11,266 nt of DNA from the NCBI GenBank assembly GCA_902797415.1, contig CADBSQ010000158.1, forward strand, positions 1-11,266, in the 5' to 3' direction. This DNA comes from an uncultured Erysipelotrichaceae bacterium. GTDB lineage: Bacteria > Bacillota_I > Bacilli_A > RF39 > UBA660. Positions 1 to 6,980 of the stretch are shown one piece after another (the stretch's first letter is position 1; every line of letters begins with the position of its first letter). The notes beneath the pieces were generated by a model. It made no database searches. It had not been told where the DNA came from and saw nothing but the letters and a program-made list of their open reading frames with translations. Position numbers and translations under genes: made by a program.

Positions 1-1242
1 ACTTCTATTTGTTGTATTTCCTCCTGCTGTTGCATATCCATAATCACTTGGATATACAAGTGCTACTTTTCCTGTCCACTCTGTTGCTCTTGGACATACA
101 TCATAACATGTCTGTCCTTCAGTGCTTCCAAATACTTCTGTTCCTCTTTCTTTTGTATACATTATGCTTGGTACTCTATCTGCTGACAAATTATGTCCTC
201 CTAAATACCATTTTGCATCTCCTATTTGAGCCTGTGCTACACTTGTTAGTCTCTTTGATATATCAAATATTGCTGTCTTTAAACTATAATCTCCATTATA
301 CCATGTTGTATTTTCTGTTAGGCTCAGATCTAAATAATCTCCGTTTAATTCGTCTTTTAAATCTGTCTGAGTCCAGTCGTTACTTATACCATTAGAATGT
401 GAATCCCATGAATAATTTCCTAAACTGGTTGCCCTTATTAATTTGATTCTTGTTTCCAAGTTTCCAGTCCCATCATCTACGTTGTTCATTACTCCTATTA
501 TTCTCCAGCCTGCTTCTTCTTCATTAAACGTTACATAGTTACATGGGTTTGCACCGACATACCTTAAATTGTTATCTACTGTACCATCATACGCTAGTGT
601 GTTTGTGCAATTTGCGTTCGCAGGCACTTCTCCTGTTATTACATCTGTACTATTTGGATTGGCATTACTAACTAATTGCATTAATTGCTCTGCTCCTGAT
701 AGACTTCCTTCTTCTAAGTTAAAATAACTACTAAATGTAGCATTTATATCACTGTTTTGTTCTACATCTAAATTATTCAGTGTTATTGTAAGTTTATAAT
801 AATATGTTGTGTTTACTGGCACTAATATTCCATTTTTTAGTGTTTCTGTAGTCTCTGCATTACTTGTTGGTACGTTACCTGAACCAATACTAGTGTAAGA
901 ACCATTTTCGCTTGTACTTTGTTCTAGTGTCCATGTTAAAGAATCACTTGTATATGTATTAACTAAGTTATACCAATTAATTTTTGCATATGTATCTTTT
1001 GTTCCTGTATTCTCTAATGTAAATTTTTTAGTTATGGATTCCCCTAAGTTAAGCGTTCCACTTATTCCATTGTCATTGTCATTAAACTCTAAGGCTATTG
1101 TTGCTGTACTTGTTTGTATTTTTTCATTGTTATCGTTTGATACTGTGCTACTAAAAAAAGCGAAACCTATTCCTCCTAGTACTATAAATGCTGCTACTGT
1201 TATAAATATTGCCATTATTTTGTTTTTTTTATCTGTGTTCAT
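1..1242 (-). CDS. TasA-like membrane-anchored surface protein with C-terminal DUF6273-like module (3' end beyond left edge)
   Basis: The frame is open for 414 codons from an ATG at 1242 to the window edge with no stop, so only the N-terminal part is seen. Residues 1-8 are polar and charged (MNTDKKNK). A hydrophobic segment follows at about 9-30, ending GIGFAFFSSTVSN, which resembles the exported region of SipW-dependent TasA/CalY proteins. Residues of about 45-195 look like that beta-rich domain: LNLGESITKKFTLENTG, then YYYKLTITLNNLD and INATFSSYFNL. The shared repeat module starts at Cys near residue 212 (positions 1-609) with CTNTLAYDGT, GWRIIGVMNN, GNYSWD, AKWYLGG, CPRATEWTGKVAL and YPSDYGYA; its end is missing. 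This copy lacks the optional two-cysteine insert. It has its own promoter and is separated from the upstream gene by a terminator. It pairs with the gene at the right edge. Role, inferred: surface or fibre protein displaying a binding domain. Confidence 0.85.
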   Translation of the reverse strand, partial: MNTDKKNKIMAIFITVAAFIVLGGIGFAFFSSTVSNDNNEKIQTSTATIALEFNDNDNGISGTLNLGESITKKFTLENTGTKDTYAKINWYNLVNTYTSDSLTWTLEQSTSENGSYTSIGSGNVPTSNAETTETLKNGILVPVNTTYYYKLTITLNNLDVEQNSDINATFSSYFNLEEGSLSGAEQLMQLVSNANPNSTDVITGEVPANANCTNTLAYDGTVDNNLRYVGANPCNYVTFNEEEAGWRIIGVMNNVDDGTGNLETRIKLIRATSLGNYSWDSHSNGISNDWTQTDLKDELNGDYLDLSLTENTTWYNGDYSLKTAIFDISKRLTSVAQAQIGDAKWYLGGHNLSADRVPSIMYTKERGTEVFGSTEGQTCYDVCPRATEWTGKVALVYPSDYGYATAGGNTTNRS

Positions 1243-1266
1243 GATGCCCTACTTTCTTATAGTTTA

Positions 1267-1295
1267 ATTCTATAACAAGTAAAACATTTTTTCAA
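1267..1295 (-). promoter_or_regulatory. Probable sigma-70-type promoter for the left-edge surface gene
   Basis: On the minus strand a TTGAAA box (1290-1295) is followed after exactly 17 nt by TAGAAT (1267-1272), each one mismatch from consensus. The predicted start point is near 1260, giving a leader of about 18 nt with a weak AGGG ribosome site close to the ATG at 1242. Confidence 0.6.
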
Positions 1296-1299
1296 TAAT

Positions 1300-1323
1300 A
1301 AAAAAAGCAAACTGAAGTTTACT
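1300..1323 (-). terminator. Rho-independent terminator of the pseudo-phosphoglycerate mutase gene
   Basis: On the minus strand AGTAAAC (1317-1323) pairs with GTTTGCT (1306-1312) across a 4-nt loop, with one G-T wobble, and runs into a T tract (1301-1306). The TAA stop at 1319-1321 lies inside the upstream arm, so the coding end and terminator overlap. Confidence 0.65.
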
Positions 1324-2695
1324 TTCTTGATAATAACATTTCTAACTTAGATTTTTTATGTACTAACTTATTTTGTTTAACCTCATCACAAATATTTGTT
1401 AAATAAGTTAATTTTAAAGATAAAAGAGTACCTCCATTTAAAGAATAATTTGGTTTTTTAAATTCATAATGCTTAAATATTAGAGGAACCTTAGAAGAAA
1501 AGTTAATTTTTCTTTGAACAGGTCCATCCTTCATCAGTTTTTGAATACCATAAGTACTACTAATAATAAAACAGTACTTATTATCTTCACAAACCTTACT
1601 TATATTTCCAATAATCTTATCAACATTTCCTAAAAATTCTTTTAACTCTCCAACAGTCACAATTTGACCAATATCATAATCAATTATAATTGCTTCACTA
1701 GCTGAATTAATAGTATTAAGTACATTAGCTGCACTAAATAAATTGTTATCATTTATTAAATAAGTAATATTTGGTGATAGTTCTTTTTTTTCACCATTTA
1801 AATAAAAGTTTAAATCATTTAATCTTTCTTGATTAGTAAATACTGTACATTTTATATTATACTGACTTAAATAATTAGCAAAACAATTAATTTGTCTATT
1901 TTCTCTCTTAAATAGATTTTGCATATTAGTTTCTTCATATAAACTATAATACTTTAAATTAAAGTTTTTCATTGTTTCTACAAAACTATCAATAATCAAA
2001 TGTTCATAATTAAAATAAAGAATTTGATCTTCTGCTTGAAGAGCAAAACCACTTTCTACTAGGAAAGCTTCAACATTATCTGGTGTAACTAAATCATTTT
2101 CCAAGACTTTAATTTTTTGTTCAACATTAGCCCAATGCTCACCCTGCTCTTTTAGTATTAGTCTTTGATAATTGTTATTGTTGAATTTATTCTTACCAAC
2201 TATGAAACCAATTTTAGCAAAACCTTTAATTTCATACATAGCTTTACTTATAGTTTTAGAAAAAGTTTTATATGTATCTAAACTTGTACTAGTTAATATA
2301 AAGTGTAAATATATCTTTAAGGCTTTGTCTGCATTTATTGTTTTTATTATTTCTCTTATTTGGTTAAACTTTTCGCCTTCATTAAAAACATAAAAAATAT
2401 GGAGATTTTTTTCTTTATTTAAAGAATTATAAAAAGTTTTAACTGCTTCATTATGCATTAGTTCATTATCATAAATAAGATTATCAACAAAATCATTCTT
2501 TTTAACGTTTTCAATTTCTACACTGAAATTTTTGTAACCCGTTACATAATCACCTGCCGGCGCAGCTAGTGTAGAAAAAAGAGCGGTGTTTGTTAATGAA
2601 TCTAAATTAGGCATTAGTTTCGCACTGTATATCGGAGTAGAGTCTCCTTTTTCAACACCAAAACCATTGATTAGCATGAGTATGGTTTTATTCAA
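1319..2695 (-). CDS. Degenerate cofactor-independent phosphoglycerate mutase homologue, predicted catalytically dead
   Basis: The fold order of iPGM (GpmI, alkaline phosphatase superfamily) can be followed throughout. LMLINGFG (6-13) replaces LIILDGFG. IYLHFI near 128 matches the VYIHAFLDGRD strand, IGFIVGK near 163 matches IATISGR, and ILYFNYE near 225 matches VIFFNFR. TNQERLNDLNFYLNGE near 290 matches the ETEKYAHVTFFFNGG strand, VPLIF near 403 matches NPVPLI, and GGTLLSLKLTYLTNI near 421 matches GGRLADIAPTLL. Metal ligands are lost: Asp of DGFG is Asn10; the GNSEVGH serine block is absent; PDMVGH is GQIVTV; DHGN is TYGI; the AHT histidine is gone. Length 458 versus about 510 for true GpmI. 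A GTG at 2704 is the longest start, but the AGAAAGG site fits the TTG at 2695 better, giving MNKTILMLINGFG. The intact frame argues for a retained non-enzymatic role; that role is unknown. Confidence 0.8.
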   Translation of the reverse strand: MNKTILMLINGFGVEKGDSTPIYSAKLMPNLDSLTNTALFSTLAAPAGDYVTGYKNFSVEIENVKKNDFVDNLIYDNELMHNEAVKTFYNSLNKEKNLHIFYVFNEGEKFNQIREIIKTINADKALKIYLHFILTSTSLDTYKTFSKTISKAMYEIKGFAKIGFIVGKNKFNNNNYQRLILKEQGEHWANVEQKIKVLENDLVTPDNVEAFLVESGFALQAEDQILYFNYEHLIIDSFVETMKNFNLKYYSLYEETNMQNLFKRENRQINCFANYLSQYNIKCTVFTNQERLNDLNFYLNGEKKELSPNITYLINDNNLFSAANVLNTINSASEAIIIDYDIGQIVTVGELKEFLGNVDKIIGNISKVCEDNKYCFIISSTYGIQKLMKDGPVQRKINFSSKVPLIFKHYEFKKPNYSLNGGTLLSLKLTYLTNICDEVKQNKLVHKKSKLEMLLSRK

Positions 2696-2706
2696 AAGAA
2701 CCACTA

Positions 2707-2713
2707 CCTTTCT
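2707..2713 (-). promoter_or_regulatory. Ribosome binding site deciding the start at 2695
   Basis: AGAAAGG lies only 2 nt from the GTG at 2704, too close for use, but 11 nt from the TTG at 2695, which also gives the family's usual short N-terminus before the first strand. Confidence 0.5.
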
Positions 2714-2722
2714 ACATACGAA

Positions 2723-2753
2723 ATTATAACATATTTTATAGTTTTTGTGTTAA
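2723..2753 (-). promoter_or_regulatory. Extended -10 promoter for the pseudo-phosphoglycerate mutase gene
   Basis: A perfect TGnTATAAT (TATAAT at 2723-2728, minus strand) has a TTAACA -35-like box at 2748-2753 with a long 19-nt spacer. The start point would be near 2716, just upstream of the ribosome site. Confidence 0.6.
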
Positions 2754-2756
2754 AAT
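2748..2756 (+). promoter_or_regulatory. Possible extended -10 promoter for the radical SAM gene
   Basis: TGTTAAAAT fits TGnTATAAT with one mismatch, 23 nt before the start codon. No good -35 is seen. It overlaps the -35-like box of the divergent promoter, so the two genes may compete for polymerase. Confidence 0.35.
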
Positions 2757-2778
2757 ATTTTTTAGTTGGTGATTACTT

Positions 2779-3666
2779 ATGAATGAAAAACACTATAATA
2801 CTTTAAATGATTTTTATAGAAAAAAATTTGGATGCAAGGTTTTTAAAGTTAGTTTAGATGCCGGTTTTTCTTGTCCAAATAAATCTTCTGGTGGTTGCAC
2901 TTTCTGCACAAGAACTCCTTATATAGGAGATAAGAATGATGACTTACTAGTGCAGTTTGAAAAGATAAAAACGATGCTTCATAAGAAGTGGAGAGATGCT
3001 AAATACATAGCTTACTTTGAAGCAGGTACAAATACATATGCAAGCGTTGAAACCTTAAAAAAAACATTTGAACCCTTACTTAGGCTTGACAATGTTGTTG
3101 GAATAAACATTGGTACTAGACCAGACTGCTTAGATGATGATGTATTAAATTATTTAGAAGAACTGTCTAAAAATACATATCTAACAATTGAACTAGGAGT
3201 TCAGTCCATGCATGATGAAACTCTTAAGCATATTAATCGTGGTCATACTTCAGAAGATGTAAAAAATGCTATAAAAAGACTTAAAGAAAGAAACATAACA
3301 ACAGTTGTACATATTATAAATGGTTTACCTAATGAAACTAAAGAAGACATGATAAAAACAGTTATAGAATTAAATAAACTAGGTATAGATGGTATAAAAA
3401 TTCACATGCTTTATTTAGAAAATGATAGTTTAATTTCTAAAGAAAAGTTCCATATTTTAACTAAAGATGAGTATATTGATATAGTATGTTCTCAGTTAAG
3501 ATATTTAAATAAAGACGTTATAATACATAGAATTACATCTGATCCTGATAAAGACAAAGTAAAAGAGCCTTTATGGCTCATTAAAAAGTTTGTTGTTTTA
3601 AATGATATAGACAAATATATGAAAAATAATAATATTTATCAAGGTGACTTAACAGAATCTAGGTAA
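2779..3666 (+). CDS. TIGR01212/YhcC-family radical SAM protein
   Basis: 295 residues, near the usual length of about 300 for this family. The iron-sulfur cluster motif is C32-x7-C40-x2-C43 (CPNKSSGGCTFC), the spacing typical of YhcC rather than the common CxxxCxxC. YFEAGTNTYA (about 79-88) and NIGTRPDCL (about 110-118) are family blocks, and IELGVQSMHDETLKHINRGH (about 137-156) is the Elp3/HemN-type S-adenosylmethionine-binding region. INGLPNETKEDM and GIKIHMLYL follow. The protein should be cytosolic, bind one 4Fe-4S cluster and cleave S-adenosylmethionine; the physiological substrate of the family is not known to me. A GGTGAT ribosome site sits 5 nt from the ATG. It is the only plus-strand gene, diverges from the pseudo-mutase and converges on the broken pilin gene. 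Confidence 0.92.
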   Translation: MNEKHYNTLNDFYRKKFGCKVFKVSLDAGFSCPNKSSGGCTFCTRTPYIGDKNDDLLVQFEKIKTMLHKKWRDAKYIAYFEAGTNTYASVETLKKTFEPLLRLDNVVGINIGTRPDCLDDDVLNYLEELSKNTYLTIELGVQSMHDETLKHINRGHTSEDVKNAIKRLKERNITTVVHIINGLPNETKEDMIKTVIELNKLGIDGIKIHMLYLENDSLISKEKFHILTKDEYIDIVCSQLRYLNKDVIIHRITSDPDKDKVKEPLWLIKKFVVLNDIDKYMKNNNIYQGDLTESR

Positions 3667-3681
3667 ATAATAAATGAACAC

Positions 3682-5110
3682 TTAAAATCCTAAAATGTAT
3701 GGATTACTCCATGAACCATTTCCATCGACTGGCCTAACCCAAGATTTTAGATAAACTACTGGATAGACTCCGCGTGCGTTTCTAGTAGAGTCAAAAGTCA
3801 GTTTATCTCTGTATGCTAATACTGGTGAACCTACTATTGGTGTTAACATCCAGTTCCACGAACTTGACTTTAACCAATCATTATAGTAACAACTATCTTC
3901 ATTAAAATTTTGTAGATTTTTTTCTAAGCAAGTATTTCGCAATGTGCTTCCTACAGCGAATCCAAAATCGCTTGGATAAATAAGTGCTACTTTTCCAGTC
4001 CAAGTCGTGCTTCTTGGACAGTATTCAGTTTCACATACTTGACCATTTGTGTTTCCCCATACATCAGTACCTCTTTCTTTTTCATAAAATTCACTTGAAG
4101 TTCCAGAAACACTTGTTCCGGACATTCTTACACCCCCTAAATGCCATTTTGTATTTCCAATCAAATTTTGGGCTTCAGCAGATAGTCTTTTTGTATAATC
4201 AAATGTTGCCGTTTTTTGATCACCAGCACCATTATACCAAGTAGTATTTGCGGTAAGCGATGTATTCAAATAATCTCCATTCAATTCTGTCATCAGGTCT
4301 GCTTGACTCCATTCATTTAAACCATAGTCAGCGCTTGTATCCCATGAGTAATACCCCAGTACACTGCTCCTTACTAGCTTTATTCGTGTTTCTTTTTTAC
4401 CAGTTCCATCATCTACATTATTCATGACTCCTATGATTCTCCAGTCCCCAGCCTGTCCATCAAATTTTACGTAATTACATGAACGCTCGCCTACATACCT
4501 TAGATTATTATCAGCGGTTCCATCAAAAGCAACTGTATTTGTACATGTTTCTCCTTCTGGCGATGGCTTTGTTACTACATCAGTTGAACTTGAATCTAAC
4601 CCAGAAAGTAATTTATCAAATTCAGACATTTTTTTACCTGTAGTTTTACTGTAATTTATTGATGCAACCTCATATCCAATTTCATCTGTTTGATATCCAA
4701 CAATTAAGATAACGTCGTTACTATCTGCATCAGTATCCAAATCTCTTATATACCTTTTTACGGTAACAGGAATGTTTGTCATACCATTTACATCACCAGA
4801 TGTTATATTGGCAACAGCAAAAAAGGCATATTGAATACCAAATTCTTCAAATATACTGCCATACTCTGAATTATTTTCACATTTGTTTGAAGCATCATTA
4901 TTATTGCATATCGTAACAATTTTTGAAGAGCCAAGATCAGCAGTCATTGTTAGTTGTTATCTTAAGACTTTAGTTTTATATAAAAATTCTGTATTATCAT
5001 ATGTTCTTCTTTCTTTAAATATAGAGTACAATTCCTACTAGTACAATTGATAGTACTCCAACAACTACTAAAGTTTCTAAAAGTATATACCCCTTTTTTT
5101 GTTTTAGCAT
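3682..5110 (-). pseudogene. Broken PilV-like pilin fused to the DUF6273-like module (V2)
   Basis: This copy parallels the intact gene at 6981-8612. The leader MLKQKKGYILLETL starts at 5110, but the frame ends at 5015-5017. Against V1 there is a 20-nt deletion shortly after codon 29, and in the restored frame VLRE has become VLR-stop (GAA to TAA) at about 4957-4959. Downstream the frame is open for 421 codons (3682-4947), but its first ATG is only an internal MTADLG and has no ribosome site before it. The pilin body (SSKIVTICNN, TNIPVTVKRYIRDLDTDA) and the module (3682-4545, no insert) remain well conserved, so decay looks recent or the segment serves as a sequence donor. It ends PVVYLKS...NPYILGF. 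The start has only a weak GAAGGCGAT site. A short independent protein from 4947 is possible but would lack an export signal. Confidence 0.75.
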
Positions 5111-5116
5111 ACAATC

Positions 5117-5183
5117 GCCTTCCCGTCTCAAGTATTGATTTTCTAATATCACTTGAAGCGAGAATAATTTTGCATAAATACAC
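5117..5183 (-). pseudogene. Possible remnant of a module C-terminus upstream of V2
   Basis: One minus-strand frame reads IILASSDIRKSILETGR, close to AILMSNNRATYLETGR in the variable segment of the W2 gene. The 13-nt string GCCTTCCCGTCTC (plus strand) is identical at 5117-5129 and 5348-5360 and covers the ETGR codons. It could be the stump of a deleted domain or a chance match; part of it also resembles V2's ribosome site. Confidence 0.3.
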
Positions 5184-5233
5184 TTAGTTGTGCACTGCAA
5201 GTGATTATATTTTACATGCTTATTATATCATAT

Positions 5234-5266
5234 TTATTTCTTAAAATATACTCTTTTAAGAAATAA
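5234..5266. repeat. Perfect 13-bp inverted repeat over the stop codon of W2
   Basis: Positions 5234-5246 are the exact reverse complement of 5254-5266 with a 7-nt loop. The stem is very AT-rich and no T run follows on the minus strand, so it is a weak terminator at best and may instead stabilise or process the operon transcript. Confidence 0.5.
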
Positions 5267-6944
5267 CATAAGGATTTTTAGGCGAGCCGGTCCCACCCTT
5301 TGTGACAACTGTTGATTTTAAATAAACAACAGGATTTATAAGTGAGGGCCTTCCCGTCTCTAGATAGGTTGCTCGATTATTGCTCATCAAAATTGCTCTT
5401 TCCTTATAGGCTGAACTTGGGGTAATCGTCCACATTACATTTGAATTACTAGATAACCAGATATTTCTATCACAATTAAGGGTAGGATCTTCAAGATCTA
5501 AAAGATGAAATTCTCCCATATTTTTTCCTAAACATACATTTCTATTTGGTCCTCCAACAGCAAGCAAAACATCACTTGGATAAGGAAGTGCAACTTTGCC
5601 AGTCCACTTTGTGCTTCTTGGACAAAAACCATCATTGCATACTGCCGTTGAACTATTTGATCCAGCTGGCCACACAGAATCTCCTCTTTCTATTGAGTAA
5701 AAATCTTGAACAGGTGTATAATAGGTGTTTTTAATCCCACCAAGATGCCATACTGCATTGTCTATCAATCGCTGAGCAGATGCCGTTAGACCTTTAGTAT
5801 GATCATATTGTTCATATGAATTACCTCCAGCGTAAGAAAATGTACTCCAATTTGTGTTAGATGTTAAATCATAGTTTAAGTAATCCGTATTTAGTCCTTT
5901 TTGGATATCTGCCTGGGCCCATTCATTTATTCCATATCCAGCCGTAGTGCTAGACTCAGAGATATCATACGAATACGATCCTAGAGGCTCATTGCGCATT
6001 AGTTTAATCCTAGATTCTTTTTTTCCAGTTCCATCATCTACATTATTCATCATGCCGATTATTCTCCATCCACCAATTGGCTCCTTAAACTCTCTGCATT
6101 CAAAATACGGACTTGAATTATAGCCATCTTCATGTGCCCAAGCTGAATGGCAGTCATCATAAGTATCGAATCTACCCCCCTCATTGTCTACTCCTGTTTG
6201 CTTATTTACAATTCGGTAAAAAGATTCATACCTAGGGCTTTCACCATTAAACGCAACATAATTACATGGGTTTAGCCCTATATATCTTAGATTGTTATCA
6301 CTTGTACCATCGTATGCAAAAGTTTGCGTACAACCGGTATCAGAATCGGTTCCCTTATTAATTACTTCAGGAGAATTTTCATCAGAATCTTTAACCAATG
6401 TTAGAAGTCTATCAGCCAAGTAATATGATTCAAAGGTATCAACCTCTTTATAAGAAAAATAAACACTTAAGTCTTCTCTTTTACCAGCAATACGGATAGG
6501 AATTTTTACCCAGCCAAGCTTTGATGTATCAGTAACATTTTTAAAATCAATTTTACCAATCACACTTCCTTTAGGTATTAACTCCTTGAAATTAGAAATA
6601 GATTTTTCTTCATTACTACAGTTTGTTTTACAACCGTAGAATAAGTATGTATTTCCATTTTCTTTAAGAATTTCTAATGTTTTAGTTGTGCCTATTTCCT
6701 TAAAGGTTAATTCTAGTTTTGTATTGGTCTGTGACACATTTTCGATTGTATAATTAGATAAATCTTCGTTAAGGGTCTTAATTATATACCTTTTATGTGA
6801 TTCAAATGTTGTAATGTTTTTTGAATCTTCAAACATATTTCTGGCTTCCATAAATAGATTAATCATAAAAACCATTATTATGGATAATAAGCCTATGCTG
6901 ACTACTAGTTCAATTAATGTAAATCCTTTATTGTTTAGTTTCAA
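5256..6944 (-). CDS. PilW-like minor pilin fused to the DUF6273-like module (W2)
   Basis: Residues 1-7 are a type III leader (MKLNNKG) with prepilin cleavage expected between Gly7 and Phe8. FTLIELVVSIGLL carries the canonical Glu at +5, and the hydrophobic stalk spans about 8-28. Residues of about 30-200 form the pilin body with a YGCKTNC cysteine pair. The shared module occupies 205-562 (5256-6332): CTQTFAYDGT, optional insert 238-291, GWRIIGMMNN, CPRSTKWTGKVAL, YPSD and PVVYLKS...NPYVIS. There are ten cysteines, all assignable to five local pairs. 562 residues is far longer than an ordinary minor pilin because of the fusion. Start is TTG at 6944, supported by GAGGTGA 5 nt upstream. Predicted to be processed by a prepilin peptidase and assembled into a pilus-like fibre; the assembly machinery is outside the window. 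Confidence 0.85.
   Translation of the reverse strand: MKLNNKGFTLIELVVSIGLLSIIMVFMINLFMEARNMFEDSKNITTFESHKRYIIKTLNEDLSNYTIENVSQTNTKLELTFKEIGTTKTLEILKENGNTYLFYGCKTNCSNEEKSISNFKELIPKGSVIGKIDFKNVTDTSKLGWVKIPIRIAGKREDLSVYFSYKEVDTFESYYLADRLLTLVKDSDENSPEVINKGTDSDTGCTQTFAYDGTSDNNLRYIGLNPCNYVAFNGESPRYESFYRIVNKQTGVDNEGGRFDTYDDCHSAWAHEDGYNSSPYFECREFKEPIGGWRIIGMMNNVDDGTGKKESRIKLMRNEPLGSYSYDISESSTTAGYGINEWAQADIQKGLNTDYLNYDLTSNTNWSTFSYAGGNSYEQYDHTKGLTASAQRLIDNAVWHLGGIKNTYYTPVQDFYSIERGDSVWPAGSNSSTAVCNDGFCPRSTKWTGKVALPYPSDVLLAVGGPNRNVCLGKNMGEFHLLDLEDPTLNCDRNIWLSSNSNVMWTITPSSAYKERAILMSNNRATYLETGRPSLINPVVYLKSTVVTKGGTGSPKNPYVIS
6072..6233 (-). repeat. Optional two-cysteine insert in the W2 module
   Basis: 54 residues (238-291) between FNGESP and GWRIIG, absent from the left-edge and V2 copies. 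Core pattern: FYRIV, TG, then FDTYDDC and a second cysteine in FECREF. Confidence 0.65.
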
Positions 6945-6949
6945 TTAAG

Positions 6950-6956
6950 TCACCTC
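6950..6956 (-). promoter_or_regulatory. Ribosome binding site for the TTG start of W2
   Basis: GAGGTGA is 5 nt before the TTG at 6944. It sits in ATTCAATAAnGAGGTGA, which also precedes V1, so the intergenic leader is itself repeated. Confidence 0.75.
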
Positions 6957-6980
6957 GTTATTGAATTATTTATGTTCTTT

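Noticed and set aside
9..395. Plus-strand open frame rich in Leu and His
   Set aside because: It is antisense to the left-edge surface gene, which has clear homology to four other copies; the equivalent antisense frame at 10177-10698 has the same composition, as expected of a shadow of the module.
3682..4947. Independent 421-residue gene
   Set aside because: The ATG at 4947 has no ribosome site and falls inside sequence homologous to the body of V1; the true leader lies upstream behind a deletion and a stop.
5234..5266. Intrinsic terminator after W2
   Set aside because: The stem is perfect but almost pure A-T and no T run follows, so it is listed only as an inverted repeat.
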